From: Porphyridium purpureum
Taxonomy: Eukaryota > Rhodophyta > Bangiophyceae > Porphyridiales > Porphyridiaceae
Assembly: GCA_008690995.1 (NCBI GenBank)
Contig: VRMN01000001.1
Coordinates: 3,782,001 to 3,846,000 of the forward strand
Length of the DNA: 64,000 nt
Direction: 5' to 3'
The notes beneath the pieces were generated by a model, which saw only the letters and a list, made by a program, of their open reading frames with translations, did no database searches and was not told the origin of the DNA. This document shows, piece by piece, positions 9,162-18,871 of the stretch. Position numbers and translations under genes: made by a program. Numbering within the stretch: position 1 is the first letter of the stretch; the number at the start of each line of letters is the position of its first letter.

Positions 9162-12100
9162 ATGGGCGCGCGCACATGCTGCGCGGACACGCGCAAGTGC
9201 TCAGCTGCTGGCTTTGTGTTCCGGCTGGAGATCCCAAACCTGGCTGGTGGCGCCCGCGCTAGTCCACTGTGTTGCGCGCGCAATGTGGCGGTTGCAAGGC
9301 CGAGTCTGGCTGTGCGTTTGCGCTCCAGCGCAAGGAACGGGTACGCGCGTGAGCATTTGCTAGGATCTCCTCGCGCGTGTAGCACCAGGACTGCGAAAAT
9401 CGTCTGGCTCGCGGCTTCGCGCAGATCGTCGTTCGATACGTCCGATGACGCAAAGGAAAGTGATGACGACGAAGAGGATGACGATGATGACGATGATGAC
9501 GATGATTTTGACGATGACGATGATGACTTCTTCAGCGACTCGGATGATGAGGACATGCTTTCAGACGACGACGAGGGCGGTGACTTTCTGGAGAAATTTC
9601 CGTCGAGGAATCAAAGCCGTCCCAACGTGCGTGGTGATACCCGTCCCAATGCACGTGGTGGGTCTCGTCCCAATGCGCGTGGTGAGTCTCGTCTCAATGC
9701 GCGCGGTGAGTCTCGTCCCAATGCACGCGGTGAGTCCCGTCCCAATGTGCGCGGTGAGTCTCGTCCCAATGCACGCGGTGAGTCCCGTCCCAGCTTTGAT
9801 GGTGTGGCCCGAGGGACACAGGCAAGCCGCGACGAAAAGGTCTATGACGAAATTGATGCTTATTTCGAAGATGAGGATCTGGACGACGGTGGCGAGGAAG
9901 GAAGTGGCGGTGACAGCGAAGACATTAATGACGGTCTGTCGGTGAATTTGACCGACAGAGGCAGGTTTAGTGTGGTCCGAAAGCAGCCATCCTCGGCGTC
10001 GGCACCAGCGTCAACATGGAGCGCACAGGAAATCTCTCAACAAGAATTTGGAAATGGCGATACAATCCGTGAAGATCGTCTCGTGGAGGAACGTGTCGGC
10101 GACAACGAAAGCAATGGTGAGAATAACCAAATTGACGATGATGACGATGATGACGATGATGATTTTTTCGAAGACGAGGATGAGGAAGAGTACGGACGCA
10201 TGCGGCCATCATTGGTGTTTTTGAGTCAGGATAACAAAAATGTGTCGAGCGAGGAGGCAGCGCGGCGCAGGCAGGAAGAGGAAGAAAAGGCGTTGTTTGA
10301 CTTTGACGCGGCCCAGTCGACTGGACTAGTGGTTGACGGCGACAAAGACGCATTCTTTGAATTTACCTCAAAAGAGGAGGAGCTGGACAAGCGGCGACGG
10401 TTGGAGCTAGAGAAGAGGCGCATCGAAGAGAAGGTGGAAGATGAAGAACGAGAGCGAAAGAAAAAGTATAAAAACGTGTCGCGCGCCCAGACATTGCTGG
10501 GTGGACAAGTCATCGTGGAAGGTCCGCCGCGGCACTACGGCAAAATTTGCGGTGGATGTGGTGCATTGATCGGTGATGCGCGCGGGCTGCGCACTCAAGC
10601 GCGAGAAGCGCTGGCACGACGTCAAGAGCAACTGGCGCACAGTAGGTATGTTGAGAACATGCGCAAGTTTCAGGAGAGAACGCAAGAGACGGAGGGCGTG
10701 CTCTTGGAGGGCCAGGAGCTGGAGGAACGATTTAACTTGCATTTGGATGAACGGCGCGCAAAGCGCAGTGCCTTGGCTTTAAGTGCTCGCAAGCCAGGCG
10801 ACGGTGATGACATGTTGAACGATGAGGGCGAAACGACCGCTCTGCCGAGCGGGATAGCAAATGATTTGGACAAATTGCTCGAGTCGGATCGCGGAGGGTC
10901 CTTGCTGCCGGCTAGTGCGACTAACGTCGGTACGCGTGAGGCGGGCGATGATTCTATGACAATAGATACGATGGATTACGGGAACGCGGGGTATCTTGAC
11001 GAGGACGAAGAACAGGAACCTGATGTCGAGGACGAAGACCCCAACCTCCCGGCGGTGGTGTCCGGAAGTGCGCGTGATCTCGGGCTGTCTCCGTTCAAGC
11101 GCTCGCGCGTTGCGCGCGACCTGTATCGTGGCATTTTGTGCAAACGCTGCAAGCTGCTGGAGAAAGGAGACTATTTGACCGTGCAAAAGACGCTGGACAA
11201 GATCGATCCGAACGTGTTCGCGAATCAGTTGGCGTCCCTGAAGTCGCAGCGCGTTCTGATTGTAAAGGTAGTGGACGCACTCGACTTCGAGGGCACATTC
11301 GTTCGCGAGCTGCGGCGCCTGATCGGTGGCAATTCCGTGGTTCTCGCCGTGACAAAGATGGATCTAATTGTTGCACCAGACGACGAAAAGGGGAAGGAAG
11401 ATTTGCTGAAGTGGTTTGAAGGGCGGCTGCGTATGAAAGGGCTCCGCGTCGAGGGTAAGTTTGCGGTCTCGGGCAAGACGGGCGAAGGTGTGGGTGCACT
11501 GGCAGAGTTCTGCGTTGATCGGCTGATGGGGCGCAACCTGTATGTTGTTGGATTTGCGAATGTCGGTAAGTCGACGCTGGTGAATGCGCTAAAAAAAGAG
11601 TACGTGGAACACATCTTCTACCGCGGCCCGCGTGGGCGTCGGCGCAAGGCCAAGCTGGAGGATTCGGCAGTGACTGTGGCTGCGCTCCCGGGTACGACGC
11701 TACGCAGCATTCGGATTCCGGTGTTCCGCTCACACAAGCACGCCATGTGGGACACTCCGGGTCTGATCATTCGCCGCTTCCTATTTCCCGGTTTGAAGCC
11801 CAAGCTTGAGGAGGTCGCGCGGCAGCCGCCTGAGCGCATCCGACCACAAAGCTTCGTACTTAATGCCGGCGAAATTCTGGTGATTGGCGACAACTATGCG
11901 CAGCTCGAGATTGAACCGGATGACCCTACTTCGACCCGCCGGAACAGCATTGAGGTGCGCTGGTACTCACTCTTGTGCGACCGTATCCAGCGCTTTGCGA
12001 GCTATGATGAGTACCTCGCACAAGGTGGCGCAGAACGCTATCCACGGAGCATCGAAGTAGACGCATTAAGCGCGCAAGAAAAAGATGAAATCAAGCGCGC

Positions 12101-13802
12101 GGTGTACGACGGTGAGACCTCGCCACCGGGAGCGGTTACCATGCTGAAGAGGGTGAAACCAGCGCGCAGCCAGCTGCAGTATCCCTTGTTTGACGTCGAT
12201 GTGGTTCTGCTGAACTTGGGCTTCTTTGCCGTGCGAGCAAAGAACAATTTCTTCAAAGTCAAAGTGTATGCGCCCTTTTTCTTTCAGCTGATTGTTCGAC
12301 CTTCTATGCCGATTCCGTTTGCGTCGCCGGTGGACGGCATGATCAGCGTGCGTCAAGCGCGACGGTTGGATCAAGGTCAGGATGGACGTTCAAACAGCGC
12401 GGCGGAGCTTCTCACGGCGGACTGGGGTGGAATTAGCCGCAAGGGAGGTGCAGGGAAGCAGCGCTGGGAGGAAAGTGGCGACCAGAGAGACGCAGAGGGT
12501 GATTTTGATGACGAGGAGGAGGCCGGAGGCATGGCACCGTATACACTTGACGGAGACGATGCTGGATATCAAGCTGCAATGTTGAAGCAGTCGCGCGAGT
12601 ACAGTGCGCTTCGCACGGTGATCCGGCTGGACAGCGGTGAGCTCGTGCCGGTCACAGAGTCGGCTTGGGGTGCGCTTGAGGAGCTTGAGTCCGAAGACGA
12701 GGGCGATTTTGCTACCCCTGACGAATTACTGCAACGACGAGACGCGCTTCTCGAGGAGCAAAGTGATGTCGAGAACAACAGCGATGATGACATCGAAAGT
12801 CAGCTGAGTACCGCCGCAAGTGAGAGCGAATCAGAGGAAAGGAGAAGGGAGGAAGCCCGTAGGAGCAGTCTTGTTGTTGGCAGTGGCCAAAGGCTCGGCG
12901 GGGGCCTGAATATAGCAGCCGGTTCTGTTGTGCCGACGGTGGACGACGAGATTTTTAAAGAAGACGACGCGGATTGGTTTTCAGACAAGGGCAGTGATGA
13001 TGAAGGAGCCAGCGCGAGCGCAGCTCCAGCCGTTTCTCGTGCAGCATTGGAGGAAGAGGCAGACCTCTTTGACTGGTCTCTCGCAGAAGAAGTGCCTACG
13101 TCACTGACATCGACCGAGTCGGACTCTTCTGCGGAGTTGGAAGTACCAAAGGCTGTAGAGGAAGGACAGGGAATGTCTGAGGATGTAGGGGGTGGAAGCG
13201 TTCGTGGGCGGGTAGAGGAAGATGTGGGTACAGTGCGAGGCGCTGGAGAAGGCGCTGCACGTACAGGAAGCGTTGCGGATGACGAGGAATCTGCGGAAGC
13301 AGCGTCAGAACCTGGTACATCTGTGCCAGCCGAGCGAAGCAGAACGCCCGCTTCGGCAGGTGAAAAAGCTGTAAAACAAGATGCGGCTCCGACAGATGTA
13401 TCAAGCTCGGAATTGGAAGTCGACGCGAGTAACAGCCAACGCTCTGTGGAAGACAACGGATCACGCGCTCAGACGGCGAGTGCTCCGGAAGCGGAAAGCA
13501 AAGTCAGTGCTGACATTGGATTTGAATTGCCCCGTGGGCGCGCGCGCAAGACATTCCGGTCGCGTGGAGACAGTGGAAGGAACCTAGACCAGCTTGCCGA
13601 AGAATTCTTGCTGGCCCGTAGGTCGGGCACGCCGGGTCCACCACAGATGGACAACAAGGAAGGCAATGGCGGAAGTGGGAGCTGGAAGGATAAGATCGCA
13701 GCTCAGAACGATCAGAGAAGGCCTACTGCCACGCGAGCAGAAGATTCGGCGCAGACCGCGGACGAGGACAACTTTGAAAAGCTCTTTGAAGAGGGATGGT
13801 GA
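9162..13802 (+). CDS. very large YqeH/BPG2-type circularly permuted GTPase
   Basis: A 1546-residue protein around a central YqeH-type core. Two zinc-finger CxxC pairs come first: CGGCGALIG near 460 and LCKRCKLL near 659. Then G4 (AVTKMDLI, ~729), G1 (GFANVGKSTLVNAL, ~797) and G3 (WDTPGL, ~862) appear in the permuted order G4-G1-G3. Family members act in 30S/16S ribosome maturation; the plant homologue BPG2 acts in plastids. The N-terminus is basic and hydroxylated, with a transit-peptide look. What is unusual is the size: a 350-residue acidic preface of Asp runs with an RPNARGES octapeptide array, an acidic insert between the two zinc pairs, and a ~500-residue Ser/Glu/Asp/Ala-rich tail. The bacterial core is about 370 residues. 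It converges on the next gene with 74 bp between stops. Confidence 0.85.
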   Translation: MGARTCCADTRKCSAAGFVFRLEIPNLAGGARASPLCCARNVAVARPSLAVRLRSSARNGYAREHLLGSPRACSTRTAKIVWLAASRRSSFDTSDDAKESDDDEEDDDDDDDDDDFDDDDDDFFSDSDDEDMLSDDDEGGDFLEKFPSRNQSRPNVRGDTRPNARGGSRPNARGESRLNARGESRPNARGESRPNVRGESRPNARGESRPSFDGVARGTQASRDEKVYDEIDAYFEDEDLDDGGEEGSGGDSEDINDGLSVNLTDRGRFSVVRKQPSSASAPASTWSAQEISQQEFGNGDTIREDRLVEERVGDNESNGENNQIDDDDDDDDDDFFEDEDEEEYGRMRPSLVFLSQDNKNVSSEEAARRRQEEEEKALFDFDAAQSTGLVVDGDKDAFFEFTSKEEELDKRRRLELEKRRIEEKVEDEERERKKKYKNVSRAQTLLGGQVIVEGPPRHYGKICGGCGALIGDARGLRTQAREALARRQEQLAHSRYVENMRKFQERTQETEGVLLEGQELEERFNLHLDERRAKRSALALSARKPGDGDDMLNDEGETTALPSGIANDLDKLLESDRGGSLLPASATNVGTREAGDDSMTIDTMDYGNAGYLDEDEEQEPDVEDEDPNLPAVVSGSARDLGLSPFKRSRVARDLYRGILCKRCKLLEKGDYLTVQKTLDKIDPNVFANQLASLKSQRVLIVKVVDALDFEGTFVRELRRLIGGNSVVLAVTKMDLIVAPDDEKGKEDLLKWFEGRLRMKGLRVEGKFAVSGKTGEGVGALAEFCVDRLMGRNLYVVGFANVGKSTLVNALKKEYVEHIFYRGPRGRRRKAKLEDSAVTVAALPGTTLRSIRIPVFRSHKHAMWDTPGLIIRRFLFPGLKPKLEEVARQPPERIRPQSFVLNAGEILVIGDNYAQLEIEPDDPTSTRRNSIEVRWYSLLCDRIQRFASYDEYLAQGGAERYPRSIEVDALSAQEKDEIKRAVYDGETSPPGAVTMLKRVKPARSQLQYPLFDVDVVLLNLGFFAVRAKNNFFKVKVYAPFFFQLIVRPSMPIPFASPVDGMISVRQARRLDQGQDGRSNSAAELLTADWGGISRKGGAGKQRWEESGDQRDAEGDFDDEEEAGGMAPYTLDGDDAGYQAAMLKQSREYSALRTVIRLDSGELVPVTESAWGALEELESEDEGDFATPDELLQRRDALLEEQSDVENNSDDDIESQLSTAASESESEERRREEARRSSLVVGSGQRLGGGLNIAAGSVVPTVDDEIFKEDDADWFSDKGSDDEGASASAAPAVSRAALEEEADLFDWSLAEEVPTSLTSTESDSSAELEVPKAVEEGQGMSEDVGGGSVRGRVEEDVGTVRGAGEGAARTGSVADDEESAEAASEPGTSVPAERSRTPASAGEKAVKQDAAPTDVSSSELEVDASNSQRSVEDNGSRAQTASAPEAESKVSADIGFELPRGRARKTFRSRGDSGRNLDQLAEEFLLARRSGTPGPPQMDNKEGNGGSGSWKDKIAAQNDQRRPTATRAEDSAQTADEDNFEKLFEEGW
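9470..9535 (+). repeat. GAT/GAC trinucleotide run encoding poly-Asp
   Basis: An imperfect gatgacgat run gives a mostly aspartate tract in the N-terminal part of the YqeH-like GTPase. A second shorter run lies at 10132-10162. Both keep the reading frame. Confidence 0.85.
9616..9795 (+). repeat. 24-bp coding minisatellite (RPNARGES octapeptide)
   Basis: About seven 24-bp units of the form cgtcccaatgcgcgtggtga, with single-base variation, encode repeats of RPNARGES (variants RPNVRGES, RLNARGES, RPNARGGS). The array is in frame within the disordered acidic N-terminal region of the GTPase. Copy number is likely to vary between strains. Confidence 0.92.
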
Positions 13803-13876
13803 ACAGCTGCGTTGCCCGAGGTGCGTTGAGCAGCTCGCATAAGTCTTCCTTTTTTCTCCTTTCAAGTATAAATGTT

Positions 13877-14794
13877 CTAGTGTACAGGATTCGCGCACTC
13901 TTCGGGCAGAGACATCAGCGCAGCGACCCACTCGCTGCTTGACTTTGAAATGAGGCTAGGGACCACAACGTCAACCGCGTGTGCGATCAGTGCGAGCTCA
14001 TCGGCCGCGTGGCTCTCCTCTTTGCCCGTGGGTGTCTGGATGTACACGGTTCGCAGGAGATTACCGTATATTTCGCGCGCCGCGACGAGGTTCTTTAGCG
14101 AGTCTTCAAAATAACAGCACGGCCGGGACAGGGCGCCCGCGTCGTCAAGGACAGCCGGCCGCCCAGCGCGCAGCTCGCGCTCGTGAATATCGCGCAGCAC
14201 CATGTCGAACGCGGCACGCTCGGGCTTGCATCGATCTCCCATGAAGCCGGCACCGTACAGCACGTCTTCAAACCCGTCACCATTGTTTTCCAAGTCGAAG
14301 CCAATATGTCTCAGCCGATTCATCGCAACGACGTCCACACAGTTGGTGAAGACGTACTTACTTGCACTGGCAAAGGGAGGCTGCGTGAGGAGCTCCGGCA
14401 CGCGCGGATCGGGGCGGACAAAGTTGGTGAAAGCATTGTCGGGATCGCCGACGCCGTCGTTCATCGCCACGTACAGCGCGTCGGCGTCAAACTCGTACCC
14501 CGCGGCACGAAGGCCGCGCTTTGTCTGGTTGTGCTTCCTGAAGGCGTCACGCCAAACAGCCTCGCACTGCTCGGGCGGCACGCGCGGGCTGAAACTTTCC
14601 GACGCCATGAACGCCCAGATGTTTTGCTTGAACTGCGAGCGCCAAGCGCGGCCGTCGGAGCGACGCACTGCGTGGTGCTCATCGTACAGGGTTCCGTCGA
14701 GGTCGAAAAGCATCAGACACGGTTCTGCATGCGTTGCGGCGCGCGCGGCGTGCGCGGCGCGCGCCTCCTCCGCCCGGCGGGGCTCCGCAGCCAT
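13877..14794 (-). CDS. HAD phosphatase, pyrimidine 5'-nucleotidase (SDT1/PHM8) type
   Basis: A 305-residue protein of the SDT1-like HAD group, which dephosphorylates pyrimidine mononucleotides (UMP, CMP). Motif I is MLFDLDGTLYDEH near residue 30. The cap region includes FKQNIWAFMASE and PEQCEAVWRDAFRKHNQT. Motif II is in KYVFTNCVDVVAMNRLRHIG, motif III around GDRCKPERAAFDMVL, and motif IV in CCYFEDSLKNLVAAREIYG. Fungal SDT1/PHM8 and plant homologues share these features. The 25-residue N-terminus is Ala/Arg/Glu-rich and unconserved. Two E2F-type sites lie about 130 and 195 bp upstream of its ATG, hinting at S-phase expression (inference). The exact substrate is not shown by sequence. Confidence 0.82.
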   Translation of the reverse strand: MAAEPRRAEEARAAHAARAATHAEPCLMLFDLDGTLYDEHHAVRRSDGRAWRSQFKQNIWAFMASESFSPRVPPEQCEAVWRDAFRKHNQTKRGLRAAGYEFDADALYVAMNDGVGDPDNAFTNFVRPDPRVPELLTQPPFASASKYVFTNCVDVVAMNRLRHIGFDLENNGDGFEDVLYGAGFMGDRCKPERAAFDMVLRDIHERELRAGRPAVLDDAGALSRPCCYFEDSLKNLVAAREIYGNLLRTVYIQTPTGKEESHAADELALIAHAVDVVVPSLISKSSSEWVAALMSLPEECANPVH

Positions 14795-14858
14795 CTGATT
14801 CCGCGCCTCACGTCGCCTCCCCCTTCACCGTCTCCACACCGCGGCGTTCGCCGTTACT

Positions 14859-14876
14859 GGTTAATCGGTTAATGAC
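14859..14876. repeat. GGTTAAT direct repeat
   Basis: Two copies of ggttaat spaced by two bases lie just upstream of the HAD phosphatase start on minus. Related GGTTTAA/AACCATT strings recur in other gene-free stretches (near 18761, 55231 and 62578). Confidence 0.5.
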
Positions 14877-14920
14877 GGAATCGGTTTATTTAATCTCTTT
14901 TTTAATGCTCCCGCTGTTTC

Positions 14921-14932
14921 TTTTGGCGCGAA
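14921..14932. promoter_or_regulatory. E2F-type site 1
   Basis: TTTTGGCGCGAA matches the E2F/DP consensus TTTSSCGC with the symmetric GCGC core. It lies 127 bp upstream of the minus-strand HAD phosphatase ATG. The plus-strand cyclin D start is 1.85 kb away. Confidence 0.6.
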
Positions 14933-14987
14933 GTGGCCGCAGCTGCACAACACGTCATCGGTGCTTTCTTGTGGCATGTGCCTGATC

Positions 14988-15000
14988 TTTTGGCGCGAAA
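14988..15000. promoter_or_regulatory. E2F-type site 2
   Basis: TTTTGGCGCGAAA contains the full palindromic E2F consensus TTTSGCGCSAAA. It lies 67 bp from site 1 in the same orientation. Paired E2F sites are typical of S-phase promoters in plants and algae. Confidence 0.65.
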
Positions 15001-16774
15001 CTGCGCTCACACGAAAAACATACAAAAACGCCCTGCTTTTCCATGGAGCATGACCGTGCGCGTTAGGGTTTCCGGCGTGACATCCAAGATCCACGTGCGC
15101 CACTACAGCCGCAAGAGCGTCGAACAGGGTTGTTGCGCGATGGATCGCTAGCATGACGCACCGCAGGTGTCGCAGTGGCTGGCTCGCGACAACACACACA
15201 CATACACACACACGCGCCACGTGCCCGTGTAGCCGTTGTGTGTGTGGCTTTGAGGAGTATGGCTGGTAGAGCAGCTGCTACCACCACTTCCACCACTACT
15301 CCACAAACCAGCGCCAGAGCCAGAGCCGACGCCAAAGCTGCAGTTGATGCTGACCGCCACGCGTCCACAACGAGGCCAGGCCTGTTTGATCACCATGAAT
15401 ATTCACCCTTGCCCCGAAATTCACATGGGGTCGTGTTGGCAATCGGAAACAAGCAGTGTACCTCCGCCACCACCACTCACCCATAAGCAGATTTACTCCA
15501 TCCGTCTTACTCCTACCTTAGGGTTGTTCCCTAATTTCTCTTCCTCTTTTTCTTTTTCTTTTTTTTCCTTTTTTTTTTTTGTTGATCGTCCGCTCGTATT
15601 TTGTTTTTCAGTAATTTTTCTCTAATATTTCGATCATAAGCGGGCTTTAATGCGGAAAGGGGGAGAGCGGAGGGGAGAGGAGGAAGAGGGGTTGATGTGA
15701 GTGCTTTTGTGTTTTTGTGTTTTTGAGGTTTTGTGATTTTGTCATAGGCAGTTAGAATGGTGGTTTGATGTTCTTACTCTACACGCGCGAAAAATAAACG
15801 GGCGTCCTCTCGTTCTCGTCCGCCTCTCCTCACTCTCTCTCTCTCTCTTGTTTCTGTGCTTTCTTGCCTTATCCTCCTCCGTTCTTGCTATCCTTAGGAT
15901 GCGCGTCGGATTGGTTCTACCAAAACTGCTCGAATTGGCGAAGGCGTAAGTATGTAGGGCGCGCGGCGTCCTTAGATCGCAACACAAAGACGTTGGTTCT
16001 TAGCTACTACACGACTACAAGCCGCAGTCTCGCTTAGTAATAGCGGTAGATCGATGGTCTATGACAAGGGGGTTTTTTGGTAGACGGATAAGCACACGCA
16101 GGCTTGCGCGCGGAACTGGGCTGCGACGTGGTATAAGAGGGAAAGAGTCTTGCGCAGGGTGTGAGACAGAGAGAGAGAGAGATAGGGAGGGACGGAGAGA
16201 GAGAGAGAGAGAGAGAGACAGTCGAGTGGGTTGTCGAGGGATTGTGTGTGTCAAGGACAGAGGGAGCACACAGGGAACGTCGTGTGCGATAAGGAGGGGG
16301 GGAAAGGAACGTGGCTGGTTGCTTGGTTCTCTCTCCGTCGCTCACGACGTGGTGCTTGTCCTGCCCAGGACGAAGGAAAAAAGGTTGCTGCCCTCTCGCT
16401 TGCTCGCGCTTTGACGGGAAGCGACGCTTGTCCTCGGCCTTGGATCAGGATCCGATTGCCGCGTATGGGCAGGGAGGCGGGCGGGGCAGACGGGAAGGTA
16501 TTGTCCCGCTGATCTGGACGCCTGGTTGCGTTCGTAGAAAGCTGGGGCTGCAGAGGCCGTGTGGTCCATGGCGAAATAGGCGGAGGTTAGGGAGGATCAT
16601 TAGGATACGATAGATAAGAGGCCCAGTGTTAGACGGGTCTCGCATCAATAGGAACTGATGCGCAGTGTGTGACTTTGCACATTCAACGTTCGCTGCTCAA
16701 ACTGAACGACTTGGCCGGCTTGCAGATTCAAGGCACGCTGCAAACACCAGTTTATACTTGTACACACAGACAAA
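15001..16774. other. long gene-free stretch, low-complexity, possible cyclin leader or ncRNA
   Basis: No convincing coding frame. It contains a CA run (15188-15212), T-rich tracts (15541-15580), CT and GA microsatellites (15833-15851, 16164-16223) and G-rich segments around 16270-16310 and 16470-16500. A short perfect hairpin with a 7-bp stem and 8-base loop lies at 16641-16662. Towards the cyclin ATG the sequence is less repetitive (16360-16660) and could be a structured 5' leader or a small RNA, but no known RNA family was recognised. Confidence 0.55.
16164..16223. repeat. GA microsatellite
   Basis: Two GA-rich runs separated by a short interruption (gatagggagggacg). They lie about 550-610 bp upstream of the cyclin ATG; a matching CT run is at 15833-15851. 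Confidence 0.85.
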
Positions 16775-17665
16775 ATGGAGATCTTTTCCCATGACTCAGT
16801 CAGCTCGATGGACTTTGACGGGGCCGCTTTTGGCTGGTCGCCAACCTCGGGGGCGTCAGTGGACCGCTCGCTACGCATAGACAAGGACGACACACCGGCA
16901 AATCCTACCTCTGGAGACAATGGCGAGGCTATGGGCCCGCTAGAGCATGAGCGTCTGGAAGAGTCCATGCGGCGCCTGCGTGCGCTGGAAAGACGCGAAC
17001 TCGAGTACTTGCCGGTCCCCAACTACCTTACGAGCGTGCAACATGCCCTCCACGCGCAAGCTCGCGACGAGATCGTGCACTGGATGATTGAGTTTGCAGA
17101 GTCTCTGCGCGTGTCACTCGTATCCGTGGCGCTAGGCGTGAATGCTCTTGATCGATTCCTGTCGGTTCAGGCGATCCCGCACACAGCCGTGCGCCCAGTC
17201 GCCGCGGCGTGCTTTCTACTTGGCTGCAAGATGAATGAGAACGACAACCATATTCCAGCAGTGGCGTTTTTGGCATGGAGTGCTGGTAGCAATGTGGTAA
17301 GCATTCGCACCGCCGAAAAGTTGGTGCTCCGAGCCCTGCAGTGGGACATTAACGCAGTAACCGCGCACCAGATGGTCGGTCTGCTTTTAGACACCAAGCA
17401 CCGCTTCGCGGCCGCAGACCCGGACGCATCGCGTAGCTTGGAAATGTTTCTCGACATGTTTCTTGAAATATCTTTGCGCGACGTGCACATTGCCGAATTT
17501 CCGGCTTCCGTGTGTGCAGATGCGTGCATCATGGCGTGCTTTAGCATGGTCCCGAAGCGTTTACCAGGGCGTGCGATGGCGGATCGGCAGGAGCTCCGGC
17601 AGCAACAGGAAGCGCAGTGTTTCACACTCCTCATGAATGCTTTCCAAAAGATTGAAGGGGCGTGA
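16775..17665 (+). CDS. D-type cyclin
   Basis: A 296-residue cyclin. The N-terminal cyclin box spans about residues 75-190 and carries the signature ARDEIVHWMIEFAESLRVS, then VALGVNALDRFLSV and AAACFLLGCKMNE. The C-terminal box (about 195-290) includes LEMFLDMFLEISLRDVHIAEFPASV. The pattern (LDRFLS, LGCKMNE, LVLRALQWDINAVT) is closest to D-type cyclins, which activate CDKs at the G1/S decision. No LxCxE retinoblastoma-binding motif is visible in the first 30 residues, where plant CycD usually has one. The ATG at 16775 is the first in frame. The gene lies on the far side of the gene-free region carrying two E2F sites. Confidence 0.85.
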   Translation: MEIFSHDSVSSMDFDGAAFGWSPTSGASVDRSLRIDKDDTPANPTSGDNGEAMGPLEHERLEESMRRLRALERRELEYLPVPNYLTSVQHALHAQARDEIVHWMIEFAESLRVSLVSVALGVNALDRFLSVQAIPHTAVRPVAAACFLLGCKMNENDNHIPAVAFLAWSAGSNVVSIRTAEKLVLRALQWDINAVTAHQMVGLLLDTKHRFAAADPDASRSLEMFLDMFLEISLRDVHIAEFPASVCADACIMACFSMVPKRLPGRAMADRQELRQQQEAQCFTLLMNAFQKIEGA

Positions 17666-18871
17666 AAATGTGGTTGATGATTGGACGTAGCATCATGGGC
17701 CGAAAACGAAGGCTTTGGGGCCCTCCGGTTGGATGCTTGCCTGGCCTTTCTGGACGCAGCCTGGCCTGTCACAAGATTTGTAGCGCTCTGTGCTTACTGT
17801 GCCGCTGAGGTGATGTTCCCGCGGATAGAGGGCGCTCTCTTTATATATTTGGTTCGACAATTTTCTTATCCATTCGCCAGCATTCCTGCGGAATGTAGCG
17901 CGAAATTGTAAGCTTGGATTGGCAGTCGCCGCCGCAGCATCTGCCACCAAGACTCCATACTGAGTCCCCGAACTCCCCTTTTTTGATTATGCGCGAACGG
18001 CGCATTTCTGGTGTGTCTATCATTCATTATTATACAAATAAGTTTATTGTGGCATGGCAACGGTCTCACATTGGTAACCCTCCTGGACACGCGAAGTGTG
18101 CGGCTTGGAGTCCTTGGGCGCAAGCCATGGAACAGGTCTTGTGCCGCGTGGGTGAAATCGGGTCGGTTCCCTCCAAATACTCTATTCCTGTGGAGCCTCG
18201 CTGCCGCGAATTCGACCGCGCTCGCATCCTATGCGCCCATGGCTCTTCCGCTTCCTGTCTCGTATCCTCCGACTTTGTATGAGCCAAGAAATCACCGCGC
18301 CGCTCAAGCCAACCCCCCTTCCGTCCTTCCACCTGCCTGACTCGTCGACAAGCGCCCCAGCGGACGCCACGAAAACATGGGCCACAAATTTGCGCACGTG
18401 CTGCAGCAACCTGTTTCAGACCCCCCACGTTCTGAAAATCCGAAAGCGTCGTGCGAACCAAGACCGCAGAGGGCCATTTCTGCCTCGGCCGTTAACGGCT
18501 TGCTTTTTGGTCAACGGACGCGCGCCGCGCCCACGAGAATTGAAGCGCCCACTGTACAAACCCTAAAAGTATAGTGCCTGGCTGTACTTCGAGGTGCGTT
18601 GAATCTGAGCATCGAATTAGCGCGGCGCGGACTGAATTGCATCAGCTCGCAGGAGGGTCAGCGTTTAGGGGTTAGGGTTCTGCCCACACCACGCGGACGA
18701 TTAGGGTTGCCGGATCCCGCTCACGCTGTTGCGGTTCGGGTGACTCTGCCTTTTGCCAGGAAACGGTTTAACGGCGTAACGGATAAGTGGCTAAGGTATC
18801 GGTTTATTCCGCAGCTTTGCACAACCGGTTCACCGGTTGGTGTGACGGAAGCTCTGCGTCAACTGCGTATG
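17666..18871. other. 1.2 kb convergent gap, no gene seen
   Basis: This lies between the stops of the cyclin (plus) and the NOL8-like gene (minus). Only short frames without domains are present. It contains telomere-like TTAGGG/TTTAGGG strings near 18553, 18666 and 18702, and an aaacggtttaacgg motif at 18761. Confidence 0.5.
18666..18712 (+). repeat. telomere-like TTTAGGG/TTAGGG cluster
   Basis: The segment holds tttagggg, ttagggtt and, 30 bp on, attagggttg; an aaaccctaaaa string lies at about 18553. These match plant-type telobox or telomere units, but there are only a few imperfect copies. They could be promoter teloboxes or a tiny interstitial telomeric trace. Confidence 0.35.
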
